From an uncultured Sulfitobacter sp. (GTDB lineage Bacteria > Pseudomonadota > Alphaproteobacteria > Rhodobacterales > Rhodobacteraceae), in the NCBI GenBank assembly GCA_947492925.1, contig CANLOQ010000001.1, positions 930,001-994,000 of the forward strand: a stretch of 64,000 nt of DNA, given 5' to 3'. The notes beneath the pieces are model-generated. The model saw only the letters and a list, made by a program, of their open reading frames with translations, was not told where the DNA came from and searched no databases. This document shows positions 53,471 through 62,300 of the stretch, piece by piece. The first letter of the stretch is position 1, and each line of letters starts with the position of its first letter. A program made the translations under genes and the position numbers.

Positions 53471-54832
53471 TCATTTTTTGCCCGGTGTGCCGTCGAATTT
53501 CTTTTCGATGTCGGCCCAGCAGTCGATGTAATCGTCCTGCAGCGGCGCTTCTTCGGCGGCGAATTGCGTCAGGTGCTGGGGGAAGCGCGTCTCAAACATA
53601 AAGCTCATGGTGTTGTCGAGCTTTTCAGCCTTGAGGTCGGCATTGGACGCCCCCTCAAACGCATTCCGGTCCGGCCCGTGGGGCAGCATCATGTTGTGCA
53701 GCGACATGCCGCCCGGGATGAACCCCTTGGGCTTGGCATCATACTGGCCATAGATATTGCCCATCAGTTCAGACATGACGTTCTTATGATACCACGGCGG
53801 GCGGAAGGTATCTTCGGCCACCATCCAGCGTTCGCGGAAGAGCACGAAGTCGATGTTCGCGGTGCCTTCCTGTCCCGAAGGTGCGGTGAGCACGGTAAAG
53901 ATCGACGGATCAGGGTGATCAAACAGGATCGCGCCCACGGGGCAATAGGTGCGCAGGTCGTATTTGCAGGGGGCATAGTTGCCGTGCCATGCAACCACGT
54001 CCAGCGGTGAATGGCCAATCTTGGTTTCGTGAAACTGACCACACCATTTGACGGTCACGGTTGAAGGGGTCTCGCGGTCTTCATACGCCGCGACGGGCGT
54101 TTTGAAATCACGCGGGTTCGCCATGCAGTTGGCCCCGATGGGACCACGCCCCGGCAGTTCGAATTTCTGACCGTAGTTCTCGCAGACAAATCCACGCGCC
54201 GGTCCTTCGAGAACTTCAACACGGTAGACCAGTCCACGCGGGATGATGGCGATTTCCTTTGGCTCCAGATCAATGATGCCAAGTTCGGTGCAGAACCGCA
54301 GGCGGCCCTCCTGCGGAACAATCAGCAATTCGGAATCGGCAGAGTAGAAATAGGCGTCCTCCATGCTTTGCGTGACCAGATAGATATGGCTGGCCATGCC
54401 GACCTGCGTGTTCACGTCGCCCGCCGTGGTCATGGTGCGCATGCCGGTCAGCCATGTCAGATCCTCATCGCTGTGCGGCACCGGGTCCCAGCGATACTGG
54501 CCCAGCGATGTGACGTCACTCATCACATGCGGCGCGGTTTTCCAGTGGGGCAGGTCGATCCGTTCAAAGCGGTGGGTGTGTTTGACGGACGGGCGGATGC
54601 GGTAGCACCATGTGCGTTCGTTCTGGTGGCTGGGCGCAGTAAAGGCCGTGCCCGAAAGCTGTTCGCCATAAAGGCCGTAGTTCGCTTTTTGCGGGCTGTT
54701 CATGCCCTGGGGCAGGGCGTCGGGCAGAGCTTCGGTTTCAAAGTCATTGCCGAAACCGGGCATATACCCCTGATGCGTGCCCACGGGCGTTGCGGCCTGC
54801 TGCATGCCGGAAAGTGACGTCTGTTTGTTCAT
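53471..54832 (-). CDS. hmgA: Homogentisate 1,2-dioxygenase
   Basis: HmgA opens the ring of homogentisate to maleylacetoacetate with non-heme iron. The 453-residue protein has the family N-terminus ([20 protein letters not shown]), [17 protein letters not shown], and the iron-site C-terminal half ([55 protein letters not shown]) with the His residues expected for Fe. ATG 54832 follows GGAGGA. It is the first gene of the hmgA-fahA-MBL-monooxygenase-DUF2783 run. Confidence 0.97.
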   Translation of the reverse strand: MNKQTSLSGMQQAATPVGTHQGYMPGFGNDFETEALPDALPQGMNSPQKANYGLYGEQLSGTAFTAPSHQNERTWCYRIRPSVKHTHRFERIDLPHWKTAPHVMSDVTSLGQYRWDPVPHSDEDLTWLTGMRTMTTAGDVNTQVGMASHIYLVTQSMEDAYFYSADSELLIVPQEGRLRFCTELGIIDLEPKEIAIIPRGLVYRVEVLEGPARGFVCENYGQKFELPGRGPIGANCMANPRDFKTPVAAYEDRETPSTVTVKWCGQFHETKIGHSPLDVVAWHGNYAPCKYDLRTYCPVGAILFDHPDPSIFTVLTAPSGQEGTANIDFVLFRERWMVAEDTFRPPWYHKNVMSELMGNIYGQYDAKPKGFIPGGMSLHNMMLPHGPDRNAFEGASNADLKAEKLDNTMSFMFETRFPQHLTQFAAEEAPLQDDYIDCWADIEKKFDGTPGKK

Positions 54833-54853
54833 CGCGATTCCTCCCTTGGCGAG

Positions 54854-54896
54854 TACATATTGGTTGTATTTGTAACTAACAAGGTGATTGATCACC
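54854..54896 (-). promoter_or_regulatory. Candidate hmgA promoter and adjacent operator
   Basis: On the minus strand, TTGTTA (54882-54877) and TATGTA (54859-54854) are 17 bases apart. Directly upstream GGTGAT (54883-54888), TG, ATCACC (54891-54896) form a perfect 6-base inverted repeat, and GGTGATC recurs at 54904. No regulator gene is adjacent. The remaining upstream sequence to 55148 (about 250 bases) holds only an unexplained short open frame and a palindrome. Confidence 0.35.
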
Positions 54897-54985
54897 GCTG
54901 TAGGGTGATCGGACCTGAACATCGGGATGGTTTTGGTATTGCTAAGGGGTGGGCAGGTACGGGTTTGCAAACAGCTTAACGTGAC

Positions 54986-55126
54986 TCACGCTTCCAGGGA
55001 TTTGTTGAGCGTTGGATCGTTGTCGCAGGTCGTAGTTTTCAGAAGCTGGATCCGTGAAAGGACAACGCCGTAAGGGTGGCTCAAACGGTAGATGAGCAAG
55101 TCGAAGGTTTCGAAACCCGCTTGTTG
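54986..55126 (-). other. Unexplained 46-codon open frame downstream of tRNA-Leu
   Basis: Between the tRNA-Leu 3' end and the hmgA promoter an open frame of 46 codons on the minus strand reads FETFDLLIYRLSHPYGVVLS and ends CDNDPTLNKSLEA before TGA at 54986. It has no ATG start and no ribosome-binding site. A perfect 12-base palindrome GGTTTCGAAACC (55106-55117) lies in its first codons. It may be chance, a remnant of inserted DNA or a structured RNA end; no function is claimed. Confidence 0.3.
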
Positions 55127-55148
55127 TCAAGACTTTGTCGGGGAAGTT

Positions 55149-55234
55149 TGGTGCCCAGGAGAGGACTCGAACCTCCACACCGTTGCCAGTACTAGCACCT
55201 GAAGCTAGCGCGTCTACCATTCCGCCACCTGGGC
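55149..55234 (-). tRNA. tRNA-Leu (anticodon CAG)
   Basis: The minus strand reads GCCCAGG...CCTGGGC for the acceptor stem (55234-55228 pairs with 55159-55153), then TGGCGG of the D region, anticodon loop TTCAGGT giving CAG, a long variable arm and GTTCGAGTC of the T loop, with encoded CCA (55151-55149). The length of 86 bases and long variable arm are class II, as expected for Leu. Confidence 0.96.
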
Positions 55235-55250
55235 AGGTCACGTAGCGCGG

Positions 55251-55278
55251 AGTTAAGGCGCGGTGCCGGAAGTGTCAA
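55251..55278 (-). promoter_or_regulatory. Promoter of tRNA-Leu (TTGACA, 16 bp, TTAACT)
   Basis: A perfect TTGACA (55278-55273) and TTAACT (55256-55251) are 16 bases apart on the minus strand. The -10 ends 17 bases before the tRNA 5' end. Confidence 0.6.
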
Positions 55279-55404
55279 TTGCAAAACGCGCGAAATTTGC
55301 AGGTTCCTGCCTTGGTTTCGGTGGAACGCCAGAATTGCCGCTTGTCCGGGGCGGGAGGGGCGGGTACATCACAGCATGAAACATCCGCAAGCGGGAACTG
55401 AGCT

Positions 55405-56391
55405 ATGGCCAAGCTGGTAACAATCTACGGTGGATCAGGGTTTGTCGGGCGATATATCGCGCGCCGGATGGCAAAGGCCGGATGGCGCGTGCGTATTGCC
55501 GTGCGGCGGCCCAATGAGGCGCTTTTTGTCAAGCCGTACGGTGTGGTGGGGCAGGTTGAGCCGATCCTTTGCAACATCCGTGATGATGCTTCTGTCAGGG
55601 CGGCGATGCAGGGTGCCGATGCTGTGGTGAACTGCGTTGGTATTCTGGTTGAAAGCGGGAAGAACAGATTTGATGCCGTGCAGGCCGAAGGGCCCGCGCG
55701 TGTTGCGCGGCTGGCTGCCGAAAGTGGCGTGAACCGCATGGTGCATATTTCGGCCATCGGCGCTGATATGGATGCTGACAGCGAATATGCTGCGACCAAA
55801 GGTGAGGGCGAAGCGGGTGTGCTTAAGCATATGCCGGACGCCGTAATCCTGCGCCCGTCGATTGTATTCGGGCCCGAGGATGATTTCTTTAACCGGTTTG
55901 CCGGGATGACACGGATGAGCCCGGTGCTGCCTGTTGTAGGGGGCGATACGCGGTTTCAGCCCGTCTATGTTGATGATGTGGCCAGGGCGGCAGAGATGGG
56001 TGTTACCGGCGCGGCGGCGGGTGGCGTGTACGAACTGGGCGGCCCGGAAACCGACAGTTTTCGGGGCCTGATGCAGCGGATGCTGGACGTGGTGCATCGC
56101 CGCCGGTTGATCCTGAACATGCCGATGTGGATTGCGCGGATCATGGCCTTTGGGTTTGACATGCTGCAGGCGGTTACTTTTGGGTTGATCAGCAATGGCA
56201 TGTTGACGCGGGATCAGGTCAAGAACCTTGCCAAGGACAATGTCGTGGCGCAGGGGGCCAAGGGCTTTGAGGAGTTGGGCATTCGCCCTGTCGCTATGGC
56301 GTCGGTATTGCCGGATTACCTGTGGCGATTCCGCCCGTCCGGCCAGTATGATGCGATCAAGGCTTCGGCGCAGAACCTGCGCAAGAACTGA
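55405..56391 (+). CDS. NAD(P)-binding NDUFA9-like protein (atypical SDR, complex I-associated family)
   Basis: A 328-residue atypical short-chain dehydrogenase-like protein: nucleotide motif [20 protein letters not shown] at the N-terminus, [35 protein letters not shown] and [16 protein letters not shown]. It resembles the NDUFA9 subunit that supports mitochondrial complex I, which alphaproteobacteria carry as a separate gene. The YxxxK catalytic pair of true SDRs is absent or altered ([10 protein letters not shown] contains a Tyr and Lys). It overlaps uppP by one base (TGATG), an arrangement common in roseobacters. A role in complex I assembly or redox sensing is inferred. Confidence 0.9.
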   Translation: MAKLVTIYGGSGFVGRYIARRMAKAGWRVRIAVRRPNEALFVKPYGVVGQVEPILCNIRDDASVRAAMQGADAVVNCVGILVESGKNRFDAVQAEGPARVARLAAESGVNRMVHISAIGADMDADSEYAATKGEGEAGVLKHMPDAVILRPSIVFGPEDDFFNRFAGMTRMSPVLPVVGGDTRFQPVYVDDVARAAEMGVTGAAAGGVYELGGPETDSFRGLMQRMLDVVHRRRLILNMPMWIARIMAFGFDMLQAVTFGLISNGMLTRDQVKNLAKDNVVAQGAKGFEELGIRPVAMASVLPDYLWRFRPSGQYDAIKASAQNLRKN

Positions 56392-57197
56392 TGGACAGTT
56401 CCACCACGCTGGTCGCTGCCTTTCTGGGATTGCTGGAAGGGCTGACGGAGTTCATTCCGGTATCTTCCACCGGTCATCTGCTGCTGGCGGGACATTTTCT
56501 GGGGTTCGAGAGCGCGGGAAACACCTTCGAGGTGGTGATCCAGCTGGGTGCGGTACTGGCAATCCTGACAGTGTACGCGAGCAGGCTTTGGGCGGTGTTC
56601 CGCGCCGCGCCGCATGATCCGCAGGCGCGTCGGTTTATCCTGTCGGTCTTGATCGCGTTTTTGCCCGCTGTGGTGATTGGCGTTTTGGCGCATGATTTCA
56701 TCAAGACCGTGTTGTTCGAAACGCCGATGTTGATTGCTGTGATGTTGATTGTCGGTGGCGTGATCTTGTTGGTTGTGGAGCGGGTGGCACCGGAGCCAAG
56801 GCATGAGGACGCGATGGCGTTTCCTTTGTCTATGGCGCTGAAAATCGGCTTTATTCAGTGCCTTGCGATGATCCCGGGCACGTCACGATCGGGGTCGACG
56901 ATTGTGGGTGCGCTGTTGTTGGGGGCCAGCAAAAGAGCGGCAGCGGAGTTTTCCTTTTTCCTGTCGATGCCGACAATGGCGGGGGCGTTTGCCTATGATC
57001 TGTACAAGAACCGCGATGTTCTGGATGCGAATGCGCTGGGCGAAATTGCGGTTGGTTTTGTCTTTGCTTTCATTGCGGCGGTTCTGGTTGTGCGCTGGTT
57101 GCTGGGCTACGTCAGCAGGCATGGTTACGCGCTTTTCGGGTGGTGGCGAATCATCGTTGGCGGGGTGGCGCTGGCGCTGCTGATGGCTGGATTTTAG
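56391..57197 (+). CDS. uppP: Undecaprenyl-diphosphate phosphatase UppP (BacA)
   Basis: UppP recycles undecaprenyl diphosphate for peptidoglycan and surface-glycan synthesis, and gives bacitracin resistance. The 268-residue membrane protein has the two signatures: [20 protein letters not shown] near residue 15 and [20 protein letters not shown] near 160, and about eight membrane segments. It starts within the last codon of the upstream gene. An inverted repeat follows its stop by a few bases. Confidence 0.96.
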   Translation: MDSSTTLVAAFLGLLEGLTEFIPVSSTGHLLLAGHFLGFESAGNTFEVVIQLGAVLAILTVYASRLWAVFRAAPHDPQARRFILSVLIAFLPAVVIGVLAHDFIKTVLFETPMLIAVMLIVGGVILLVVERVAPEPRHEDAMAFPLSMALKIGFIQCLAMIPGTSRSGSTIVGALLLGASKRAAAEFSFFLSMPTMAGAFAYDLYKNRDVLDANALGEIAVGFVFAFIAAVLVVRWLLGYVSRHGYALFGWWRIIVGGVALALLMAGF

Positions 57198-57200
57198 AAC

Positions 57201-57221
57201 TTAGGTCCGATGTGGACCTAA
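57201..57221. terminator. Perfect inverted repeat after uppP
   Basis: TTAGGTCC (57201-57208) and GGACCTAA (57214-57221) form an eight-base stem with loop GATGT, four bases after the uppP stop. A T-run is missing, so it may be a weak terminator or a regulator site in the 157-base gap before gltD. Confidence 0.45.
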
Positions 57222-57309
57222 AAATCGCCTTCAGCAAAGCCAAATACCTTCTTGGGCAATCGAAATTCATAATAAAGGTCAGTACTGCTGTCTTTTATTT
57301 GCGTGAGGT

Positions 57310-57319
57310 CTGCTATAGT
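57310..57319 (+). promoter_or_regulatory. Candidate extended -10 of gltD (TGCTATAGT)
   Basis: TGCTATAGT (57311-57319) is an extended -10 type element 36 bases before the gltD ATG; no good -35 stands at the normal spacing. It is the best promoter-like sequence in this gap. Confidence 0.35.
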
Positions 57320-57354
57320 CGGAAGTTCTGGCACATTTCCGAAGAGGGTATCCT

Positions 57355-58788
57355 ATGGCAGAGCAACCAATGCTGAAGTTTGTGAAGATCGAACGGGATA
57401 TGCCGGAGAAGCGGCCCCCAGATCTACGCCGGACTGATTTCAAAGAGATTTACGCCGAGTACGCGGATGCCAAGGCCAAGGAGCAATCCAGCCGGTGCAG
57501 CCAGTGCGGCGTGCCCTATTGCCAGACCCATTGCCCGCTGCACAACAACATCCCCGACTGGCTGCGCCTGACCGCAGAGGGGCGGTTGCAGGAAGCCTAT
57601 GAAGTAAGCCAGGCGACCAACACATTTCCGGAGATTTGTGGACGCATCTGCCCACAGGACCGGTTGTGCGAAGGCAATTGTGTGATCGAATCTTCGGGCC
57701 ACGGTACTGTGACCATCGGATCGGTTGAGAAATACATCACAGATACTGCGTGGGAAGAAGGCTGGGTCCAGCCAATTAAGCCGCATGCAGAGCGGACCGA
57801 AAGCGTGGGCATCATCGGGGCGGGCCCCGGCGGTCTGGCGGCGGCGGATGTGCTGCGCCGTCAGGGTGTGCAGGTGACGATCTATGATCGCTATGACCGC
57901 GCGGGCGGGCTGCTGACTTACGGCATTCCCGGCTTCAAGCTGGAGAAGGATGTGGTGATGCGCCGCAACGAACAGCTTGAGCAGGGCGGCGTGACCTTCA
58001 AGCTGAATTGCACGGTAGGTGAAGACATCAGCTTTGACGAGGTGCGCGCGGCGCATGACGCGGTGATCATTGCCACAGGTGTTTATAAATCAAGGGAAAT
58101 TCAGGCCCCGGGTGTTGGTGGTGTCGGCCTTGAGCGGGCGCTGGATTTCCTGACAGCCAGCAACCGCAAAAGCTTTGGTGACGCGGTTGAGGAATTTGAC
58201 AGCGGCCGTTTGAATGCCGAGGGCAAGCGGGTTGTGGTGATCGGTGGTGGCGATACCGCGATGGACTGCGTGCGCACGTCGATCCGGCAGGGCGCGAAAA
58301 GCGTGAAGTGCCTTTACCGGCGTGACCGGGCCAACATGCCGGGCAGCCAGCGCGAGGTTGCCAATGCCGAGGAAGAGGGCGTGCAATTTGAATGGCTGAC
58401 CGCACCCAAAGGGTTTGTGGGTGATCCGATTACCGGTGTGATGGTGCAGAAGATGCGTCTGGGCGCACCCGATGCCACGGGGCGTCAGGCGCCGGAGGTT
58501 ATTGAAGGCGCTGATTATGTCGAGGACGCCGATCTGGTGATCATGGCGCTGGGATTTGAGGCGGAGGAACTGCCGAAACTCTGGGATCAGCCGGAATTGC
58601 CGGTGAACCGCTGGGGTACGATCAAGGTGGATTACATCACCGGGGCCACCGAAATGGACGGCGTTTATGCGGTAGGTGACATCGTGCGCGGTGCGTCGCT
58701 GGTTGTTTGGGCAATCAAGGATGGGCGCGACTGTGCGGAGGCGGTGCTTGAGCGGTTCGACAACGGGGCGGTGATGGCCGCCGAATAG
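57355..58788 (+). CDS. gltD: Glutamate synthase (NADPH) small subunit
   Basis: GltD takes electrons from NADPH and passes them to GltB through FAD and 4Fe-4S centres. The 477-residue protein has the N-terminal cysteines CSQCGVPYCQTHCPLHNN and CGRICPQDRLCEGNC for iron-sulfur centres, FAD motif VGIIGAGPGGLAAADVLRR, NADPH motif VVIGGGDTAMDCVRTSIRQG, and YAVGDIVRGASLVVWAIKDG at the end. It begins the gltD-GFA-gltB group, with the small-subunit gene first as often in alphaproteobacteria. Confidence 0.97.
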   Translation: MAEQPMLKFVKIERDMPEKRPPDLRRTDFKEIYAEYADAKAKEQSSRCSQCGVPYCQTHCPLHNNIPDWLRLTAEGRLQEAYEVSQATNTFPEICGRICPQDRLCEGNCVIESSGHGTVTIGSVEKYITDTAWEEGWVQPIKPHAERTESVGIIGAGPGGLAAADVLRRQGVQVTIYDRYDRAGGLLTYGIPGFKLEKDVVMRRNEQLEQGGVTFKLNCTVGEDISFDEVRAAHDAVIIATGVYKSREIQAPGVGGVGLERALDFLTASNRKSFGDAVEEFDSGRLNAEGKRVVVIGGGDTAMDCVRTSIRQGAKSVKCLYRRDRANMPGSQREVANAEEEGVQFEWLTAPKGFVGDPITGVMVQKMRLGAPDATGRQAPEVIEGADYVEDADLVIMALGFEAEELPKLWDQPELPVNRWGTIKVDYITGATEMDGVYAVGDIVRGASLVVWAIKDGRDCAEAVLERFDNGAVMAAE

Positions 58789-58800
58789 GGGGTGGCCCCC

Positions 58801-58829
58801 GTACACCCCGCGTACACCTCCGGTACACC
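58801..58829. repeat. GTRCACC heptamer array, 11-bp period (after gltD)
   Basis: GTACACC occurs at 58801-58807, 58812-58818 and 58823-58829, exactly 11 bases apart, separated by CCGC and TCCG. It begins 13 bases after the gltD stop and 77 bases before the GFA gene, repeating the design seen upstream of radC. Confidence 0.65.
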
Positions 58830-58905
58830 GCCGCGACGCAGCATGCGGATTAACAAAAACTGAATGGGTCAGCGATGCTGGCGTGAACAGGCGAGAAAAT
58901 GAACA

Positions 58906-59325
58906 ATGTCTGAAGAGATCAGAGGCCAGTGTTTATGTGGTGCCGTTCAGGTGAGCGCGACGGTCGACAGCCCGCGCCTGCGCGCCTGTCATTGTGATAT
59001 GTGCCGCCAGCATACCTCTGGCGCTTTTGTTTCGCTTGAGACGGTGCCGGGCAGCATCACGGTGTCGGGGCCCGCGCAATCGTTCAAATCATCCGATTGG
59101 GCGGAGCGGGGGTTTTGCGGCACCTGTGGGTCGACGCTTTGGTATGGCACGCTCCATGACGGCGCGCGCAATCTGGCGTCGGGCCTGTTCCCGAACGCGG
59201 GCGGCGGGGTGCTTAAGGTAGAGTTTTTCGCGGATATGTGCCCGGCGGGTTATGCGCTGGCCGGGGAACATCGCAAGATGACAACAGAAGAGACAATCGC
59301 GCTTTTTGCGCCGAATGAGGAGTGA
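58906..59325 (+). CDS. GFA-family (CENP-V-like) zinc protein
   Basis: A 139-residue protein with the cysteine pattern of the GFA family: GQCLCGAVQVSA, ACHCDMCRQHTSGAF and GFCGTCGSTLWYGT, binding two zinc ions. The name comes from glutathione-dependent formaldehyde-activating enzyme, but most members have unknown substrates. The stop TGA at 59323-59325 lies just before the gltB ATG, and a GAGGAG site for gltB lies within its last codons. Its place between gltD and gltB is notable and suggests co-transcription. Confidence 0.92.
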   Translation: MSEEIRGQCLCGAVQVSATVDSPRLRACHCDMCRQHTSGAFVSLETVPGSITVSGPAQSFKSSDWAERGFCGTCGSTLWYGTLHDGARNLASGLFPNAGGGVLKVEFFADMCPAGYALAGEHRKMTTEETIALFAPNEE

Positions 59326-59330
59326 GCCTG

Positions 59331-62300
59331 ATGACCAAATATGACGCAGAATGGGTGGCCCGCGAAGAAGCGAAGCGCGCGATGATGGCGGAACAGGGGT
59401 TGTATTCACCTGAGGAAGAACATTCGTCTTGTGGTGTTGGTCTGGTCGTAAACATCGACGGGTCGCGCACGCGGTCAGTTGTGGAAAACGGGATCAAGGC
59501 GCTTAAGGCGATCTGGCATCGCGGTGCGGTGGATGCGGATGGCAAGACCGGCGATGGTGCGGGCATTCACGTGCAGATCCCGGTGCCGTTTTTCTATGAT
59601 CAGGTGCGCCGCACCGGGCATACCCCGCGCGAGGACGAGCTGATTGCCGTGGGGCAGGTGTTTTTGCCGCGCACGAACTTTGGCGCGCAGGAAACCTGCC
59701 GGACCATCGTTGAGACCGAAGTGCTGCGGATGGGTTATTACATCTATGGCTGGCGGCATGTTCCGGTGGATATTTCCTGTCTGGGGGAAAAGGCCAATGC
59801 AACGCGGCCGGAAATTGAGCAAATCCTGATTTCCAATTCCAAAGGTGTGGATGAGGAGACGTTCGAGCGGGAACTTTACGTGATACGGCGGCGGATCGAG
59901 AAGGCGGCGATTGCGGCGCAAGTGCCGTCGCTTTACATCGCGTCGCTGTCGTGCCGGAGCATCATTTATAAGGGGATGATGCTGGCCGAACAGGTGGCGG
60001 AGTTTTATCCCGACCTGATGGACGAACGGTTCGAGAGCGCGTTTGCGATCTACCACCAGCGGTATTCCACGAACACCTTCCCGCAGTGGTGGCTGGCGCA
60101 GCCGTTCCGCATGTTGGCGCATAATGGCGAGATCAACACGCTGAAGGGCAATCTGAACTGGATGAAGTCCCACGAGATCCGCATGGCCTCAAGCGCCTTT
60201 GGCGATATGGCGGAGGATATCAAGCCGATTGTGGCGTCCGGGTCGAGCGACAGTGCGGCGCTGGATTCTGTTTTTGAGGTGCTGGTGCGGGCGGGGCGTT
60301 CTGCGCCGATGGCCAAGACGATGCTGGTGCCCGAAAGCTGGTCCAAGCAGGCGGTGGAATTGCCACAGGCGTGGCGCGATATGTATTCCTACTGCAACTC
60401 CGTGATGGAGCCGTGGGACGGACCGGCGGCGCTGGCGATGACAGATGGGCGTTGGGTCTGTGCGGGGCTGGACCGGAACGGGCTGCGCCCGATGCGGTAT
60501 GTGGTTACCGGTGACGGGATGCTGATTGCGGGCTCTGAAACCGGGATGGTGCCGCTGGACGAGGCAAATGTGGTTGAGAAAGGCGCGCTTGGCCCCGGTC
60601 AGATGATTGGGGTGCATATGGGCAAGGGCATGATGCTGCATGATCGGGAGCTGAAAGACAAAATGTCCGAGGGCCTGCCGTTCAGCGAGTGGGTTGGCAA
60701 GATTGTTGAACTGGACACACCGCTGAGCGAGGTGACAGAGAAGCCTGTATTTGAAGGCAATGAACTGCGCCGCAGGCAGGTTGCGGCGGGCTATTCGATT
60801 GAGGATCTGGAGCAGATACTTGCCCCGATGGCGGAGGATGCCAAGGAAACGCTGGCGTCGATGGGCGACGATACGCCGTCTGCGGTGTTGTCCAAGCAGT
60901 ACCGTCCGTTGAGCCATTTCTTCAGGCAGAATTTCTCTCAGGTGACGAACCCACCGATTGATTCACTGCGCGAATATCGGGTGATGAGCCTCAAGACACG
61001 CTTCGGCAACCTCAAGAACGTGCTGGATGAGGACAGCAGCCAGACGGAGATTCTGGTGCTGGATTCGCCGTTTGTCGGCAATGCGCAGTTCGAAGCGCTG
61101 TTTGAGCATTTTAACGCGGATATGGTCACGATTGACTGTACTTTTGCGCCCGGTGAAGGAAACCTGAACGCCGGTCTGACGCGTATTCGTGCCGAAGCAG
61201 AGGACGCGGTGCGGTCGGGTGCCGGGCATATCGTGCTGACCGATCATATGAGCGACGCGGACAAGGTGGCGATGCCGATGATCCTTGCCACCAGCGCGGT
61301 TCACAGCCATCTGACGCGGACGGGCCTGCGGACCTTTACGTCGCTGAATGTGCGATCAGCCGAATGTGTGGACCCGCATTATTTTGCCGTTCTGATCGGC
61401 TGTGGTGCGACCGTGGTGAACGCCTATCTGGCGGAAGATTCGCTGAATGACCGGATCGAGCGGGGTTTGTTGGACCAGACGCTGACGGAAGCTGTGCAGC
61501 GGTATCGTGAGGCGATTGATCAGGGTCTTCTCAAGATCATGGCGAAGATGGGGATCAGCGTTGTGTCGTCCTATCGCGGCGGTCTGAACTTTGAGGCCGT
61601 GGGCCTGTCGCGCGCGATGTGTGCGGAGTTTTTCCCCGGCATGACCAGCCGGATTTCGGGCATCGGTGTTACGGGTATCCAGCGCAAGGCCGAAGGGGTA
61701 CATGCGAAGGGCTGGCAGGGTGACGGCACCGTGCTGCCGATTGGCGGTTTTTACAAGGCGCGCAAGTCAGGCGAGACACACGCCTGGGAAGCGTCGTCGA
61801 TGCATTTGCTGCAAATGGCCTGTAACAGAGCCTCTTACCAGATGTGGCAGCAGTATTCGAAAAAGATGCAGAGCAATCCGCCGATCCACCTGCGGGACTT
61901 GCTGGACATCAAGCCGTTGGGAGAGCCGATTGGGCTGGAAGAGGTGGAAAGCATCACCTCGATCCGCAAGCGGTTTGTCACCCCGGGGATGTCGCTGGGC
62001 GCGCTGAGCCCGGAGGCGCACAAGACGCTGAACGTGGCGATGAACCGGATCGGGGCGAAGTCGGACAGTGGTGAGGGTGGTGAAGACCCCGCGCATTTTG
62101 TGCCGGAGCCGAATGGCGACAACCCGTCAGCCAAGATCAAGCAGGTGGCGTCGGGGCGTTTTGGCGTGACGGCGGAATATCTGAACCAGTGCGAAGAGCT
62201 GGAGATCAAGGTGGCACAGGGGGCCAAGCCTGGGGAGGGTGGCCAGTTGCCGGGGATGAAGGTTACCGACCTGATCGCGCGGTTGCGGCATTCGACCAAG

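Noticed and set aside
54942-55241. A 99-codon minus-strand open frame (starting MTCPGGGMVDALASG)
   Set aside because: It runs through the tRNA-Leu gene; this peptide is the usual false translation of a tRNA-Leu sequence.
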